DNA of 64,000 nt, from positions 62,001 to 126,000 of the forward strand of contig SFTH01000007.1 in NCBI GenBank assembly GCA_004563405.1, given 5' to 3'. Below the pieces are notes generated by a model. The model was not told where the DNA came from. It made no database searches and saw only the letters and a program-made list of their open reading frames with translations. The position numbers and the translations under genes were made by a program. The stretch comes from a bacterium. GTDB lineage: Bacteria; Bacillota; Clostridia; Christensenellales; Aristaeellaceae. Below, piece after piece: positions 8,500-16,654 of the stretch. How positions within the stretch are numbered: position 1 is the stretch's first letter; the number at the start of each line of letters is the position of its first letter.

Positions 8500-8752
8500 C
8501 AAAGAAAAAGCTCCGCCCCCTGTTCCGGGGCGAAGCATGGCTTCGCTGTACCACCCAAGATTCGTCTTGCGCAGGCGCGCAAAACCTCTCATCCGGATAA
8601 CGAGGATGAATCCGTCCGCGCCTACTGCCGCTTCAGCGCGAAAGCTCCGGAGTGAACTTCGCCGCTTGCCGCCGCGACGGCGCTTTCAGCCCGTGACGCC
8701 GCTCTCTTTCCGCGCTTGCAAACCGGTTACTCTCTCCATCATTGCCACTTGT
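8500..8752 (-). promoter_or_regulatory. T-box riboswitch (tRNA-Phe) upstream of pheST
   Basis: The minus-strand leader holds the T-box signature (TTGGGTGGTACAGCG, about 8573-8545). It is followed by an intrinsic terminator at 8504-8536 with an 11-base GC-rich stem and TTTTT. Further upstream is a long stem I region with GGCTGAAAGC and GAAGTTCACTCCGGAGC. The codon UUC in that element (minus strand 8656-8654) fits a Phe specifier, in agreement with the downstream genes. Uncharged tRNA-Phe should stabilise the antiterminator and switch on synthetase expression. Confidence 0.93.
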
Positions 8753-8757
8753 TGTGC

Positions 8758-8786
8758 ATTATAGCACGAACCGCCCGAACTTGCAA
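8758..8786 (-). promoter_or_regulatory. Promoter of the T-box-pheST operon
   Basis: On the minus strand TTGCAA (8786-8781) and TATAAT (8763-8758) are 17 bases apart. The -35 box is embedded in the terminator hairpin of the upstream gene. Confidence 0.75.
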
Positions 8787-8796
8787 GTTCGGGCGG
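8771..8796. terminator. Terminator hairpin after the SH3/lysozyme gene
   Basis: An 11-bp perfect stem (CCGCCCGAACT / AGTTCGGGCGG). A T-run follows only on the plus strand; on the minus strand the tail is poor, so it may be a weak terminator for the gene upstream. Confidence 0.55.
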
Positions 8797-8817
8797 AGTT
8801 TTAACAATCTCGATTTT

Positions 8818-9939
8818 TCAGGCCGCGACGCCGGCGTAGCGGGGATAGTAGGTGTTGCGCGCGCTGTTTCCCCGGGTGACGCTCTTGGTGACCCGGTTCG
8901 CAGGGGCCTCAAAGTTATAGCAGAAGTAGTAGGCGGCGTCGTAGGCGCCCTGGGCGCTGTTTTCCACGTTGCGCAAGTAGCGGTCCACGGACGGATAGTA
9001 GGTCTCCAGCTCATACTTCAAAAAGTACAGCTGCGCCGCCAGCGTGGAAGCGTCCATGCCCTTGCTCTCGCACCAGTTCAGCAGACGGGTCTTGCGGCTG
9101 GCATGCCACTGACAGATGCCGTAGCTCGTGCCGCTGTCGCCGTTGATCAGGGGGCGGAATCCGGATTCCGCGTTGATGTTGGCCAGCAGGCCCGCCGCGG
9201 CGGCCGTGTTGTAGCCCATCACCTTCACCGCGAAAGCATAGCAGAGCTGCTCATTGGAGTACTTTCCGGAGGCAAACGCCTGCTCGATGGTTTCGGGCTT
9301 GGCCTCCTCCTTCTTTTCCGCTTCCTTCGCCGCCTCCTGCTCCTCCAGTACCTTCTTCAGGGCCTCCAGCTGGCTCTGCGTCACGTTTCCGCTCTCGATC
9401 TGCTCCACCACGTTCTCGGGCAGCTTCTCCAGAATTTCTCCGGGCACCGTAACGCTGCTGTTCGTCTGGCCCTCGATGTTCAGGTGCGCAGCCTTCACAT
9501 AGCCCACCTGGCCGTCCTTCTCCACCATGGCGATTCCGCCGGAGACGGCCAGCACATTCATGACGGTGCCGGACTTGACCTTGATCGAGGCGCTGGACGC
9601 GTCGGGCTGCTGATACACGCGGGTCTCGGTGTTGGTCTGGGCGCGCTTTGCAAAGCTCGCCACCGCCCGCATGTCGGACACCTTCGCATAGCCGGTCACG
9701 CCGTTGTAGCGGATGCGGGCGACGCCGCCCACATATTCCTCCACCGTCACGATGGTCTTCCTGGACAGAGAGCCCAGATAGTTCTGCCCATTCGCGTCGG
9801 CGTACACCTTCATGGACCTGGACTTGACCGCTGCGGAAAAGCTATCGGCCAGCGCACTGGCGCCCAGGCCAGTCAACACTATCGTCGCGGCGAGCAGCAG
9901 CGTCAGGATGCGCACAATGCTTTTGTTTCTCTTGAACAT
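8818..9939 (-). CDS. Secreted SH3-domain protein with a phage-tail-lysozyme-type catalytic domain
   Basis: A 373-residue exported protein. Residues 1-31 are a signal peptide (basic start, hydrophobic core, ASALA). Two SH3-like segments follow (about 32-85 and 90-155), then a charged, coiled-coil-prone linker rich in Glu/Lys/Ala (about 175-225). The C-terminal domain (about 230-365) has NINAESGFRP and GTSYGICQWH, the pattern of the phage-tail-lysozyme family. It probably cleaves or remodels peptidoglycan. The ATG at 9939 has GGGAG seven bases upstream. It is monocistronic, with its own promoter and a palindrome in its leader. Confidence 0.8.
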   Translation of the reverse strand: MFKRNKSIVRILTLLLAATIVLTGLGASALADSFSAAVKSRSMKVYADANGQNYLGSLSRKTIVTVEEYVGGVARIRYNGVTGYAKVSDMRAVASFAKRAQTNTETRVYQQPDASSASIKVKSGTVMNVLAVSGGIAMVEKDGQVGYVKAAHLNIEGQTNSSVTVPGEILEKLPENVVEQIESGNVTQSQLEALKKVLEEQEAAKEAEKKEEAKPETIEQAFASGKYSNEQLCYAFAVKVMGYNTAAAAGLLANINAESGFRPLINGDSGTSYGICQWHASRKTRLLNWCESKGMDASTLAAQLYFLKYELETYYPSVDRYLRNVENSAQGAYDAAYYFCYNFEAPANRVTKSVTRGNSARNTYYPRYAGVAA

Positions 9940-9960
9940 TTTCAAACTCCCTGTTGTTTT

Positions 9961-9984
9961 TGACATTTTGAATTCAAACTGTCA
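9961..9984. promoter_or_regulatory. 24-bp palindrome in the leader of the SH3/lysozyme gene
   Basis: TGACATTTTGAA and TTCAAACTGTCA form a continuous 24-bp palindrome with a single mismatched pair. It lies between the predicted transcription start and the ribosome binding site, so it could be an operator or an RNA hairpin. Confidence 0.5.
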
Positions 9985-9997
9985 TTATTCTGTAATA

Positions 9998-10026
9998 TTT
10001 ATAGCATACATCCGTCCCATTGTCAA
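9998..10026 (-). promoter_or_regulatory. Promoter of the SH3/lysozyme gene
   Basis: On the minus strand TTGACA (10026-10021) and TATAAA (10003-9998) are 17 bases apart. Confidence 0.8.
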
Positions 10027-10057
10027 GCATTCAGGGGTGAATTTGCCCGATCGACAC

Positions 10058-10095
10058 ATAAAAACACCCCCAAATCCATAGATTCGAGGGTGTTT
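10058..10095 (-). terminator. Intrinsic terminator of the gerM-rph-rdgB operon
   Basis: A 15-bp stem (AAACACCC... / ...GGGTGTTT, with G-U pairs) closed by a short loop and followed by TTTTAT on the minus strand. It lies just after the RhaM-like gene, the last gene of the cluster. Confidence 0.85.
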
Positions 10096-10137
10096 GCGAC
10101 ATATTCACAGCTATTTTGTTTCAATTCTGTGTCATCT

Positions 10138-10755
10138 TCAGATCACACGTTCCACCGGCGGATGGTTCTCTCCGGTGAGCCAATTCATGTCGTCGGTGAG
10201 CCAGTCCATGATTTCCAGCTGGCGCGTCTCCCAGGCCACGGACGCGGCCTTCTGTTCCGGCGTGGGCTCGATGCTGTCGAAGGCGCGCACCAGCTCGCAG
10301 TAGCCGAAGATGTGGCCGTCGCCGTACCAGATGGTGAAGTTGCTCTCCGGGCCCTCCTTGACGGCGTCTCCCCGCTGCTCGATCAGGCCGTCGTGGCGGC
10401 GCTTGTACTCCTCCTCGCAGCCGGGCTTGAGCTTCGTGGCAAACACCCGGTGGCGGATGAGGCTCTTGTCTGCGCGCACGATGCCGATGTCGTGGTACAT
10501 CTGTCGCATTGTGCCCGGCGCGCAAACCAGAGAAACGTCCACCGGAAAGCGGGCAAACACCGCGTCGAAGCAGTGAACGTCTCCGCCGGAGCGCTCGCCG
10601 TAGCCGAACAGATACTGCTCCATGTGCCAGATGGAAAAGTTCCCGACCTGCGCCGCGGCGCAGGCGGCCTCAAATTCTCCCTTCAGCGCCCGCACGGCGG
10701 CAATGCCGGCCTCCCGGTCTCCCTCCATGCGAAGCACAAACGTCAGTCTCTCCAT
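10138..10755 (-). CDS. Tandem L-rhamnose-mutarotase-like dimeric alpha/beta-barrel protein
   Basis: A 205-residue protein with two related halves. The C-terminal half (about 100-205) matches the RhaM pattern: HRVFATKLKPGCEEEYKRRH, then FTIWYGDGHIFGYCE and a Trp-rich end. The N-terminal half (about 1-95) is a degenerate copy with FSIWHMEQYLFGYGE. RhaM-family proteins normally work as dimers on sugar anomers or act as monooxygenase-like barrels, so a fused tandem could be a self-contained barrel. The ligand is unknown and no rhamnose genes are nearby. The ATG at 10755 has a GGAGGG site. It is the last gene of the gerM-rph-rdgB cluster. Confidence 0.7.
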   Translation of the reverse strand: MERLTFVLRMEGDREAGIAAVRALKGEFEAACAAAQVGNFSIWHMEQYLFGYGERSGGDVHCFDAVFARFPVDVSLVCAPGTMRQMYHDIGIVRADKSLIRHRVFATKLKPGCEEEYKRRHDGLIEQRGDAVKEGPESNFTIWYGDGHIFGYCELVRAFDSIEPTPEQKAASVAWETRQLEIMDWLTDDMNWLTGENHPPVERVI

Positions 10756-10768
10756 GTCTTTCCCTCCC

Positions 10769-11056
10769 TCAGTATTCGTAATCGCAGGCCACGGAGGCGC
10801 TGCGCACCTCGTGCATGCGCTTGCGCACCGGCTGGTGCACCGGATGGGTCTGGTAGGCCTCAAAGGCCGCGCGATCCACGAAGGAGGTCACCAGCGCGAG
10901 GTCGTAGCTGCGCTCGCTGCCCAGAAAGTCCGCGCCGGCCTCCAGCTCCGTCATGCCCTCGATTTTGCCCTTCATGCCATAGAAGTTCTTCACCAGCTGG
11001 GGAATCTCGCTCTTGTACTCGTCCTTGATCTTGAACATCACGATGTGCCGAATCAT
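10769..11056 (-). CDS. Stress-responsive alpha/beta-barrel (Dabb) domain protein
   Basis: A 95-residue single-domain protein with the Dabb pattern: MIRHIVMFKIKDEY at the start, SYDLALVTSFVDRAAFEAYQTHPVHQPV in the middle, and VACDYEY at the end. Dabb proteins are dimeric ferredoxin-like barrels of mostly unknown function. The start codon overlaps the stop of the phosphodiesterase gene by four bases (ATGA), with GGAGGA upstream, so translation is coupled. It is followed 14 bases later by the RhaM-like barrel protein, so two proteins of the same fold superfamily sit side by side. Confidence 0.8.
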   Translation of the reverse strand: MIRHIVMFKIKDEYKSEIPQLVKNFYGMKGKIEGMTELEAGADFLGSERSYDLALVTSFVDRAAFEAYQTHPVHQPVRKRMHEVRSASVACDYEY

Positions 11057-11562
11057 TTGTCCTCCTCCCGCCGTTCCGCTTCGGACGGCTTCCATTCGTC
11101 GATATCCAGTATGCGCGGTACGATGTCCCGCGCCGTTACCTCCACCAGGCACGCGCTGCCGCTCTTGAGCGCTCCCGGGTTCACCAGCAGCGCCCGCCCC
11201 ACATAGCCCGCAAAGGGGCGGTGGGTGTGCCCGAAGAAGGCCGCATCCATGGCGTTCTCCTCCGCGTAATAGGACAGCCGGTCGTAGCTGTACTTCACGC
11301 CGTAGCGGTCGCCGTGCACCAGCAGAAAGCGCTTGCCCTCCACCGTGACGCGCGCCTCCCGGGCGCAGTGCGCGCCGTAGTCGCAGTTTCCGGCCACATA
11401 GGTCAGCGGTACGTCCAGCTGACGCTCCAGCCAGCGCGCATCCTCCACAATGTCACCCAGATGAAACACCTGCTCCACGCGCTCCGAGCGGCAGAATTCC
11501 ACGAAGCGGGCGAGGTGCAGCTTTCCGCCGTGGGAATCCGAAACCACGGCGATGCGCGTCAT
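11053..11562 (-). CDS. YfcE/MJ0936-type metallophosphoesterase
   Basis: A 169-residue calcineurin-like phosphoesterase with all metal motifs: SDSHG (residues 8-12), HLGD, GNCD, HGD and GHTH. It belongs to the small phosphodiesterase group that includes Bacillus subtilis YsnB. The gene order gerM, rph, rdgB, ysnB is the same as in B. subtilis. Its start overlaps the stop of rph-rdgB by four bases and its stop overlaps the Dabb gene. The physiological substrate is not known; the family hydrolyses phosphodiesters with Mn. Confidence 0.9.
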   Translation of the reverse strand: MTRIAVVSDSHGGKLHLARFVEFCRSERVEQVFHLGDIVEDARWLERQLDVPLTYVAGNCDYGAHCAREARVTVEGKRFLLVHGDRYGVKYSYDRLSYYAEENAMDAAFFGHTHRPFAGYVGRALLVNPGALKSGSACLVEVTARDIVPRILDIDEWKPSEAERREEDK

Positions 11563-12887
11563 GCCTCCGCCTCCAGCCTGTCCAGCAGCGCGCGGATGGC
11601 CCGCGCCCTGTGGGAGACGGCGTTCTTGGCTTCGGGGCTGGCCTGCGCAAAGGTCATGCCCAGATCCGCCGACCAGAACAGCGGATCGTAGCCGAAGCCG
11701 CCCTCGCCCTGATACGCGCGCAGTATTCTGCCGTCGCAGCGTCCATAGGCCGTAAGCGCTTCATGCCCCGGACGGCACAGCGCCACCGCCGCGCCGTAAT
11801 GGGCCGTGCGGTCGGGCTCGTCCACGTTCTCCAGTTCCTTCAGAAGCAGCTGGTTGTTGGCCTCGTCGTCGCCGTGCACGCCGCAGTAGCGGGCGGAATA
11901 TACGCCCGGGCGGCCGTTGAGCGCATCCACGCACAGGCCGGAATCGTCCGCCAGCGTGGCGCAGCCGGTCAGCTTCATCAGCGCCTCCGCCTTGATCAGC
12001 GCGTTCTCCTCAAAGGTTTCGCCGTTTTCTTCCACGTCCACATCCAGGCCCATCTCCCGCATGGAAACCACGTCGTAGCGCTCCCCGAGGATGGCCTTGA
12101 GCTCCCGCAGCTTGCCGAAGTTGTTGCTCGCCAGCACCAGCCGGGGCTTTTTGAAGATCACCTCTGCGCGCTCGCCCAGCGCGTCCAGCTGCGCGCGCAT
12201 CAGTTCGTTCACGCCCTTCTCCCCCAGGGACAACAGCAAATCCAGTTCCGCGCGGGAATAGCACTTGTGCTCGCCGGTGCCCTGCACCTCCACATAGCCC
12301 ATGTTTCCCTGCGCATCCCGGGTCATGACGATGTTCATGTCCACCTGGGCGCGGCTGTCCTGCGCGTATTCCAGATCCAGCGTGCACGCCCCGTCCACCA
12401 CGCCGGCGGAGACCGCCGCCACCTGGCGCACGATGGGCGAATCCTGAATCTTGCCCTCCTCCAGCAGGCGGCTCACCGCCAGGCACAGGGCCACGAAGCC
12501 GCCGGTGATGGAGGCCGTGCGCGTGCCGCCGTCCGCCTGCAATACGTCGCAGTCGATGTACACCGTGCGCTCACCAAGCCGGGTCAGATCGCAGGCGGCG
12601 CGCAGGCTGCGGCCGATCAGCCGCTGAATCTCCACGCTGCGCCCGTCCTTCTTCACGCCGTCCCGGGCCTTTCTTTGGGGCGTGGAGCCGGGCAGCATGG
12701 CGTACTCCGCCGTCAGCCAGCCCGTTCCCCTTCCCTTCAGGAAGGGCGGCACGCCCTCCTGCACGGACGCAGTGCACAGCACGCGGGTTCTGCCGCAGCA
12801 AATCAGCGCAGAACCCGCCGCCATTTCCGTGTAGTCCGGGATGATGCGCACGCATCTCAGCTCATCGCTTCTTCTCGTCTCTTCCAT
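11559..12887 (-). CDS. rph-rdgB: Fused ribonuclease PH and XTP/dITP pyrophosphatase
   Basis: A 442-residue fusion. Residues 1-245 are RNase PH, a phosphorolytic 3' exonuclease that trims tRNA ends (PGSTPQRKARDG, the GGTRTASITGG motif and QVDMNIVMT are visible). Residues 248-442 are an RdgB/HAM1 house-cleaning pyrophosphatase that hydrolyses inosine and xanthosine triphosphates (LASNNFGKLREL, LADDSGLCVDAL, GEGGFGYDPLF, SHRARA). The two are separate neighbouring genes in B. subtilis; similar fusions are known in some Clostridia. GGAGG lies ten bases before the ATG. It sits 21 bases after gerM and is translationally coupled to the next gene. Confidence 0.95.
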   Translation of the reverse strand: MEETRRSDELRCVRIIPDYTEMAAGSALICCGRTRVLCTASVQEGVPPFLKGRGTGWLTAEYAMLPGSTPQRKARDGVKKDGRSVEIQRLIGRSLRAACDLTRLGERTVYIDCDVLQADGGTRTASITGGFVALCLAVSRLLEEGKIQDSPIVRQVAAVSAGVVDGACTLDLEYAQDSRAQVDMNIVMTRDAQGNMGYVEVQGTGEHKCYSRAELDLLLSLGEKGVNELMRAQLDALGERAEVIFKKPRLVLASNNFGKLRELKAILGERYDVVSMREMGLDVDVEENGETFEENALIKAEALMKLTGCATLADDSGLCVDALNGRPGVYSARYCGVHGDDEANNQLLLKELENVDEPDRTAHYGAAVALCRPGHEALTAYGRCDGRILRAYQGEGGFGYDPLFWSADLGMTFAQASPEAKNAVSHRARAIRALLDRLEAEA

Positions 12888-12908
12888 TCCTAGGTATCCT
12901 CCGCAATC

Positions 12909-14030
12909 CTATTCGTAGTCAAAGATCAGACCCGCCTGGGTCTGGATGTAATCGTAGACGATGTTCTCCGCCACGTTTGCAAAGCTGGGCACGTTCAGCG
13001 CGTCCCTGCCCGCGTCGTAGAGCTCGCCCTCCACATAGACCTCCACCGAATCCACGCCCTCAAACTGGGTGCAGGTGAGCACCAGCGCCTTGAGGGCCAG
13101 GCGGCCTCCGTCGCTGTTCTCCACCATCCGGGCAAACTCCCGGGTGAAGTTCACCTTCGCCACGCCGTTCTCCACCTTCACGTCGATCAGTCCGCAGCCT
13201 GCGGGCAGCGTCCGCTCCAGCGGACTCTGGGTGTTCGGCCCCTTCGCCAGCTCCAGCACCGCCGTATTCACGTCCGGATTGGAATACACCATGCGCGTGA
13301 CCGGCACCACCACGTTTCCGCTCTCGCAGGGGAAGTAGAGCATCACCGGCTCCAGCGCGTCCCGGCCGATCGTGGAAACGGAGCTCTCCAGGTTGATCTC
13401 CCCGCGCTCAAAGGTTCCCGAAATGTCCGTTCCGTGGGTGAGCTTCTTCCGCTTCTGGCCGCCCACCAGGAATTCCACGCGATCCACGCTGTCGAACTCC
13501 GTCAGCGTCTGTACGATGGCCGTCACCATGTTGCTCTCCGCCGCCGCATCCTGCAGGGAGAGCACCTCCCTGCTCAGGTCGATGCGCGCCAGGCCGTTTG
13601 AAATGTCCAGATCGAAGGTGGTGTTCTCCGGAAGCACCGTGCGCAGGCCCAGCCGCGCCGCGTTCATATCGTTCTCCGGGGACTGCACCATCATCTTCAG
13701 CGTCGCCTTGGCGATTCCGTCCTCGTAGGCCACCCTGCACATCACGGGCACGAGATAGCCGTAGTTGTCCTGATAGTAGACGACGGTGGACATGGTCTGC
13801 GCCGCCTTCTTCTCCTCCGGCGCATCCTGCTCCGCCTCCGTCTGCGCGCCGGTCTCCACCTCCGCCGACGGGACGGGGGTTACCTGCGCCGCCGGCGAGG
13901 GCGACACAATCGCGTCCGAGGCCGCTTCCCGGCCGCCCCAGACCGTCCACGCGCACACCAGCGCCACCGCAATCACCAGCAGCGCCAGCGCCAACAGATA
14001 GAGATTTCTCTGGCTCGAGGTCATTTTCAT
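12909..14030 (-). CDS. gerM: GerM-type lipoprotein-like protein with two GerMN domains
   Basis: A 373-residue exported protein. An N-terminal membrane segment (about residues 8-28) is followed by a low-complexity Ala/Pro/Glu linker to about residue 85. Two GerMN repeats come next (about 95-220 and 230-365), each with a variant of LGLRTVLPENTTFDLDISNGLARIDLS or TLPAGCGLIDVKVENGVAKVNF. GerM acts in B. subtilis sporulation and germination and binds forespore SpoIIQ. The start at 14030 has AAGGAGG seven bases upstream. It begins the gerM-rph-rdgB operon, whose order is conserved with Bacillus. Confidence 0.85.
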   Translation of the reverse strand: MKMTSSQRNLYLLALALLVIAVALVCAWTVWGGREAASDAIVSPSPAAQVTPVPSAEVETGAQTEAEQDAPEEKKAAQTMSTVVYYQDNYGYLVPVMCRVAYEDGIAKATLKMMVQSPENDMNAARLGLRTVLPENTTFDLDISNGLARIDLSREVLSLQDAAAESNMVTAIVQTLTEFDSVDRVEFLVGGQKRKKLTHGTDISGTFERGEINLESSVSTIGRDALEPVMLYFPCESGNVVVPVTRMVYSNPDVNTAVLELAKGPNTQSPLERTLPAGCGLIDVKVENGVAKVNFTREFARMVENSDGGRLALKALVLTCTQFEGVDSVEVYVEGELYDAGRDALNVPSFANVAENIVYDYIQTQAGLIFDYE

Positions 14031-14103
14031 CCGGAACCCTCCTTGCGACATCCTGTTGCAACCAATCTATTCTGCCGCAGGGGAAGCTATGCCGGATGGA
14101 TTT

Positions 14104-14132
14104 ATTTTATCATATTGTCCGCGGTTGCGCAA
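14104..14132 (-). promoter_or_regulatory. Promoter of the gerM operon (divergent pair)
   Basis: On the minus strand TTGCGC (14132-14127) and TAAAAT (14109-14104) are 17 bases apart. The -35 overlaps that of the divergent promoter in the palindrome TTGCGCAA. Confidence 0.5.
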
Positions 14133-14153
14133 TCGCCGCCGGTGGGGTATAAT
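14125..14153 (+). promoter_or_regulatory. Promoter of rqcH (divergent pair)
   Basis: TTGCGC (14125-14130) and TATAAT (14148-14153) are 17 bases apart, 32 bases before the start codon. Confidence 0.6.
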
Positions 14154-14184
14154 GGTACATATTTCGTATTCGGAGGGAAAACAC

Positions 14185-15909
14185 ATGCCCCTGGACGGAC
14201 TCACGCTGGGCCTGATCGCCCGCGAACTCGACGCAAAGCTCGCCGGCGGCCGCATCGACCGCATCATCCAGCCCGAGCGGGACGAGCTGATCCTCACCGT
14301 GCGCAACGGCGGCGCAAACCACATGCTGCTGCTCTCCGCCAGCGCGGGCTGCGCCCGGGCGCACCTGACGAATATCAAAAAGAGCAGTCCGCTTGAGCCC
14401 TTCAACCTCTGCATGCTCATGCGCAAGCACCTCACCGGCGGCCGCATCGCGCAGATCCGCCAGGCGGAGAGCGACCGCATCCTGGAGATCGAAATCGACC
14501 ACCTGGACGAGCTGGGCGACCCCACGAAGAAGGTGATCGTCTGCGAATTCATGGGCAAGCACTCCAACCTCATCTTCACCGGCGCGGACGGCAGAATCAT
14601 CGACAGCGCCCGCCGGGTCACGGAGGCCATCTCCTCCGTGCGCGAGGTGCTGCCAGGGCTGCGCTACGAGCGCCCGCCGGCCCACGGAAAGATCCCCTTC
14701 GACTGCGCGGAGGCCGATGCGCTCCGGTGCGCGCTGGAGGGAAAGTCCGGCCCGCTGCACAAGCTCATCTCCGCCGCCGTCAGCGGCATGTCCACCCAGA
14801 CGGCCCGGGAGCTCGCCTTCCGCGCCTGTGGAAATGAGGATGCGCACATCGAGGAGTGCGATCTGAACGCCGCCTGCGCCGCTGTCGCGGATGTGCTGCG
14901 CGCCATTCCCGATTCCGTCGCTCCAGCCGTGCTCTACGGGGACGACGGTCGCCCGGTGGACGCGGTGGCCTTCCCCTACCTCAGCCGCGCCCACCTCCGC
15001 CGGGAGGAATTCCCAACCATCTCCGCCGCCATGGACGAATTCTACCGCTCCCGGGACCGGGCGGAGCGCATCTCCCAGAAGAGCGCCGCCATCCACCGCA
15101 CGCTCAAGACCAACATCGAGCGCTGCGAGCGCAAGCTCGCCCTGCAGCGAGAGGCGCTGCTGGGCGCGGAGCGCATGGAGGAATACCGCGTCAGCGGAGA
15201 GCTGCTCACTGCGAATCTCCACCTGGCGGAGAAGGGCATGAAGTCCGTCTCCCTGCCCAATTACTACGACCCGGAGCTGAAGGAAACCGAGATTCCCCTG
15301 GACGTAAAACTCTCCCCCGCCCAGAACGCCCAGCGATACTTCAAGCTCTATCAGAAGGCCCGGAACGCCCGCACGCTGGCCGCCGAGCAGATTGAAAAGA
15401 CCAGCGCGGAGCTCGCCTATCTGGAGGGACAGATGGACAACCTGGGCAAGTGCAGCGGCGAGAGCGAACTTGCGGAACTGCGCGCGGAGCTGGAGAAGTA
15501 CGGCTACCTGCGCCACACGGCCAACCGCCGCCAGATGAAGCAGTTGCCGCCCAGCCAGCCGATGAAGTTCACCGCACCCTCGGGCGCGACGGTTCTCGTG
15601 GGCAAGAACAACCTGCAGAACGACAAGCTCACCTTCTCCGCCGAGCCGGATGAAATCTGGCTGCATGCGAAGGACATGCCCGGCTCCCACGTCATCATCG
15701 TCGGAGCGGGGCCGGACGACGAAACCATTCTCTACGCCGCGAGGCTGGCCGCCGCCTATTCCAGGGGCGCCCGCTCCTCCAATGTGCCCGTGGACTACAC
15801 CCGCCGCCGCTTCGTCAGGAAGCCCTCCGGCGCGAAGCCCGGCTTCGTGATCTACACCAACCAGAAGACCCTCTACGTCACGCCGGAGGACGTGCGCTCC
15901 GAAGATTAA
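14185..15909 (+). CDS. rqcH: NFACT-family ribosome quality control protein RqcH
   Basis: A 574-residue protein with the NFACT-N domain (about 1-200), the helix-hairpin-helix and coiled-coil middle (about 230-430) and the NFACT-R RNA-binding domain (about 455-560, with EIWLHAKDMPGSHVII). The conserved Asp-Arg pair needed for alanine tailing in bacterial RqcH appears as ESDRILEI near residue 97. RqcH binds stalled 50S subunits and adds C-terminal alanine tails that mark the peptide for degradation. It was formerly annotated as a fibronectin-binding protein. GGAGGG lies seven bases before the ATG at 14185. Confidence 0.95.
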   Translation: MPLDGLTLGLIARELDAKLAGGRIDRIIQPERDELILTVRNGGANHMLLLSASAGCARAHLTNIKKSSPLEPFNLCMLMRKHLTGGRIAQIRQAESDRILEIEIDHLDELGDPTKKVIVCEFMGKHSNLIFTGADGRIIDSARRVTEAISSVREVLPGLRYERPPAHGKIPFDCAEADALRCALEGKSGPLHKLISAAVSGMSTQTARELAFRACGNEDAHIEECDLNAACAAVADVLRAIPDSVAPAVLYGDDGRPVDAVAFPYLSRAHLRREEFPTISAAMDEFYRSRDRAERISQKSAAIHRTLKTNIERCERKLALQREALLGAERMEEYRVSGELLTANLHLAEKGMKSVSLPNYYDPELKETEIPLDVKLSPAQNAQRYFKLYQKARNARTLAAEQIEKTSAELAYLEGQMDNLGKCSGESELAELRAELEKYGYLRHTANRRQMKQLPPSQPMKFTAPSGATVLVGKNNLQNDKLTFSAEPDEIWLHAKDMPGSHVIIVGAGPDDETILYAARLAAAYSRGARSSNVPVDYTRRRFVRKPSGAKPGFVIYTNQKTLYVTPEDVRSED

Positions 15910-15996
15910 AATGAACGTCGGCGCAAAAGCCGCGCGGGCATCCGTAAAAGGACGGCACGCGCAGCCATCAAGCGATGCATCCGGGAGGTTTTCCAT

Positions 15997-16611
15997 ATGA
16001 AACGTCTTGCCGCCCTGCTTCTGCTGCTTACCCTTTGGGTGTGCCCTGCGGCGCGCGCGGAGGAGGACTGGTATCTCGAGACTGCGGAGGAACTGGCCGC
16101 CTGCATGGGCGAACTCGTGCGGGACGATCTGTATCGGAAGCAGCAGCTCCTGTATGCCAATAGCCCTGCCGTCGCCTCCCTGATATCAGCGGACTATCAA
16201 AGCCCCGTGAACCGCTGGTCCATTCCCCTCTCGGACGCGCTCGCCGGAGACGTCCTCGCGCTCTTCGGTCTCGTGGGCGCACAGAGTGAATTCGGCATGG
16301 AGCAGCTTCTGCTCCGCGCGACCACGCTTCTGATCTCCAACGCCATTCAGGAGGACAGGAGCATGGATGCGATGACCGCGCGGGACGCCTACAGCTTCAC
16401 CCGCACCTGCCGGATGCCGGAGGACTTCGTTCCCCACTACTGCCTGCTGGAGTTCGACCATGCGCTTCTGGCCATGGCCTTCGTCCCCACCGGCGGCGAC
16501 TGCGTCACCGTCACCGTATCGCCGGTCTTCGTAAATGAGGGAACCTCGGGGGAAGACGTCGCCGGAATGATCCGGAATCCGCTCTCCATGCTGGACGCAG
16601 AGGAAGAATAA
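15997..16611 (+). CDS. Secreted protein of unknown function
   Basis: A 204-residue protein that I do not recognise. It has a clear signal peptide (MKRLAALLLLLTLWVCPAARA, with likely cleavage after Ala21). The mature part is mixed helical, with several Cys (in FTRTCRMPEDF and HYCLLEF) and no repeats or anchor. A good ribosome binding site (GGGAGG) lies eight bases upstream. It sits 87 bases after rqcH in the same direction, and the 87-base gap has no clear terminator, so it may be partly co-transcribed. The function is unknown. Confidence 0.75.
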   Translation: MKRLAALLLLLTLWVCPAARAEEDWYLETAEELAACMGELVRDDLYRKQQLLYANSPAVASLISADYQSPVNRWSIPLSDALAGDVLALFGLVGAQSEFGMEQLLLRATTLLISNAIQEDRSMDAMTARDAYSFTRTCRMPEDFVPHYCLLEFDHALLAMAFVPTGGDCVTVTVSPVFVNEGTSGEDVAGMIRNPLSMLDAEEE

Positions 16612-16654
16612 ACGCAAGCGAACAGGAGTCAGAGATGAAACTTGAACTGCTTCA

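Noticed and set aside
4427..8764. A 1445-codon open frame on the plus strand opposite sfsA and pheST
   Set aside because: It lies antisense to well-conserved genes, is rich in His/Ala/Arg/Leu as expected for high-GC antisense frames, has no ribosome binding site and matches no family.
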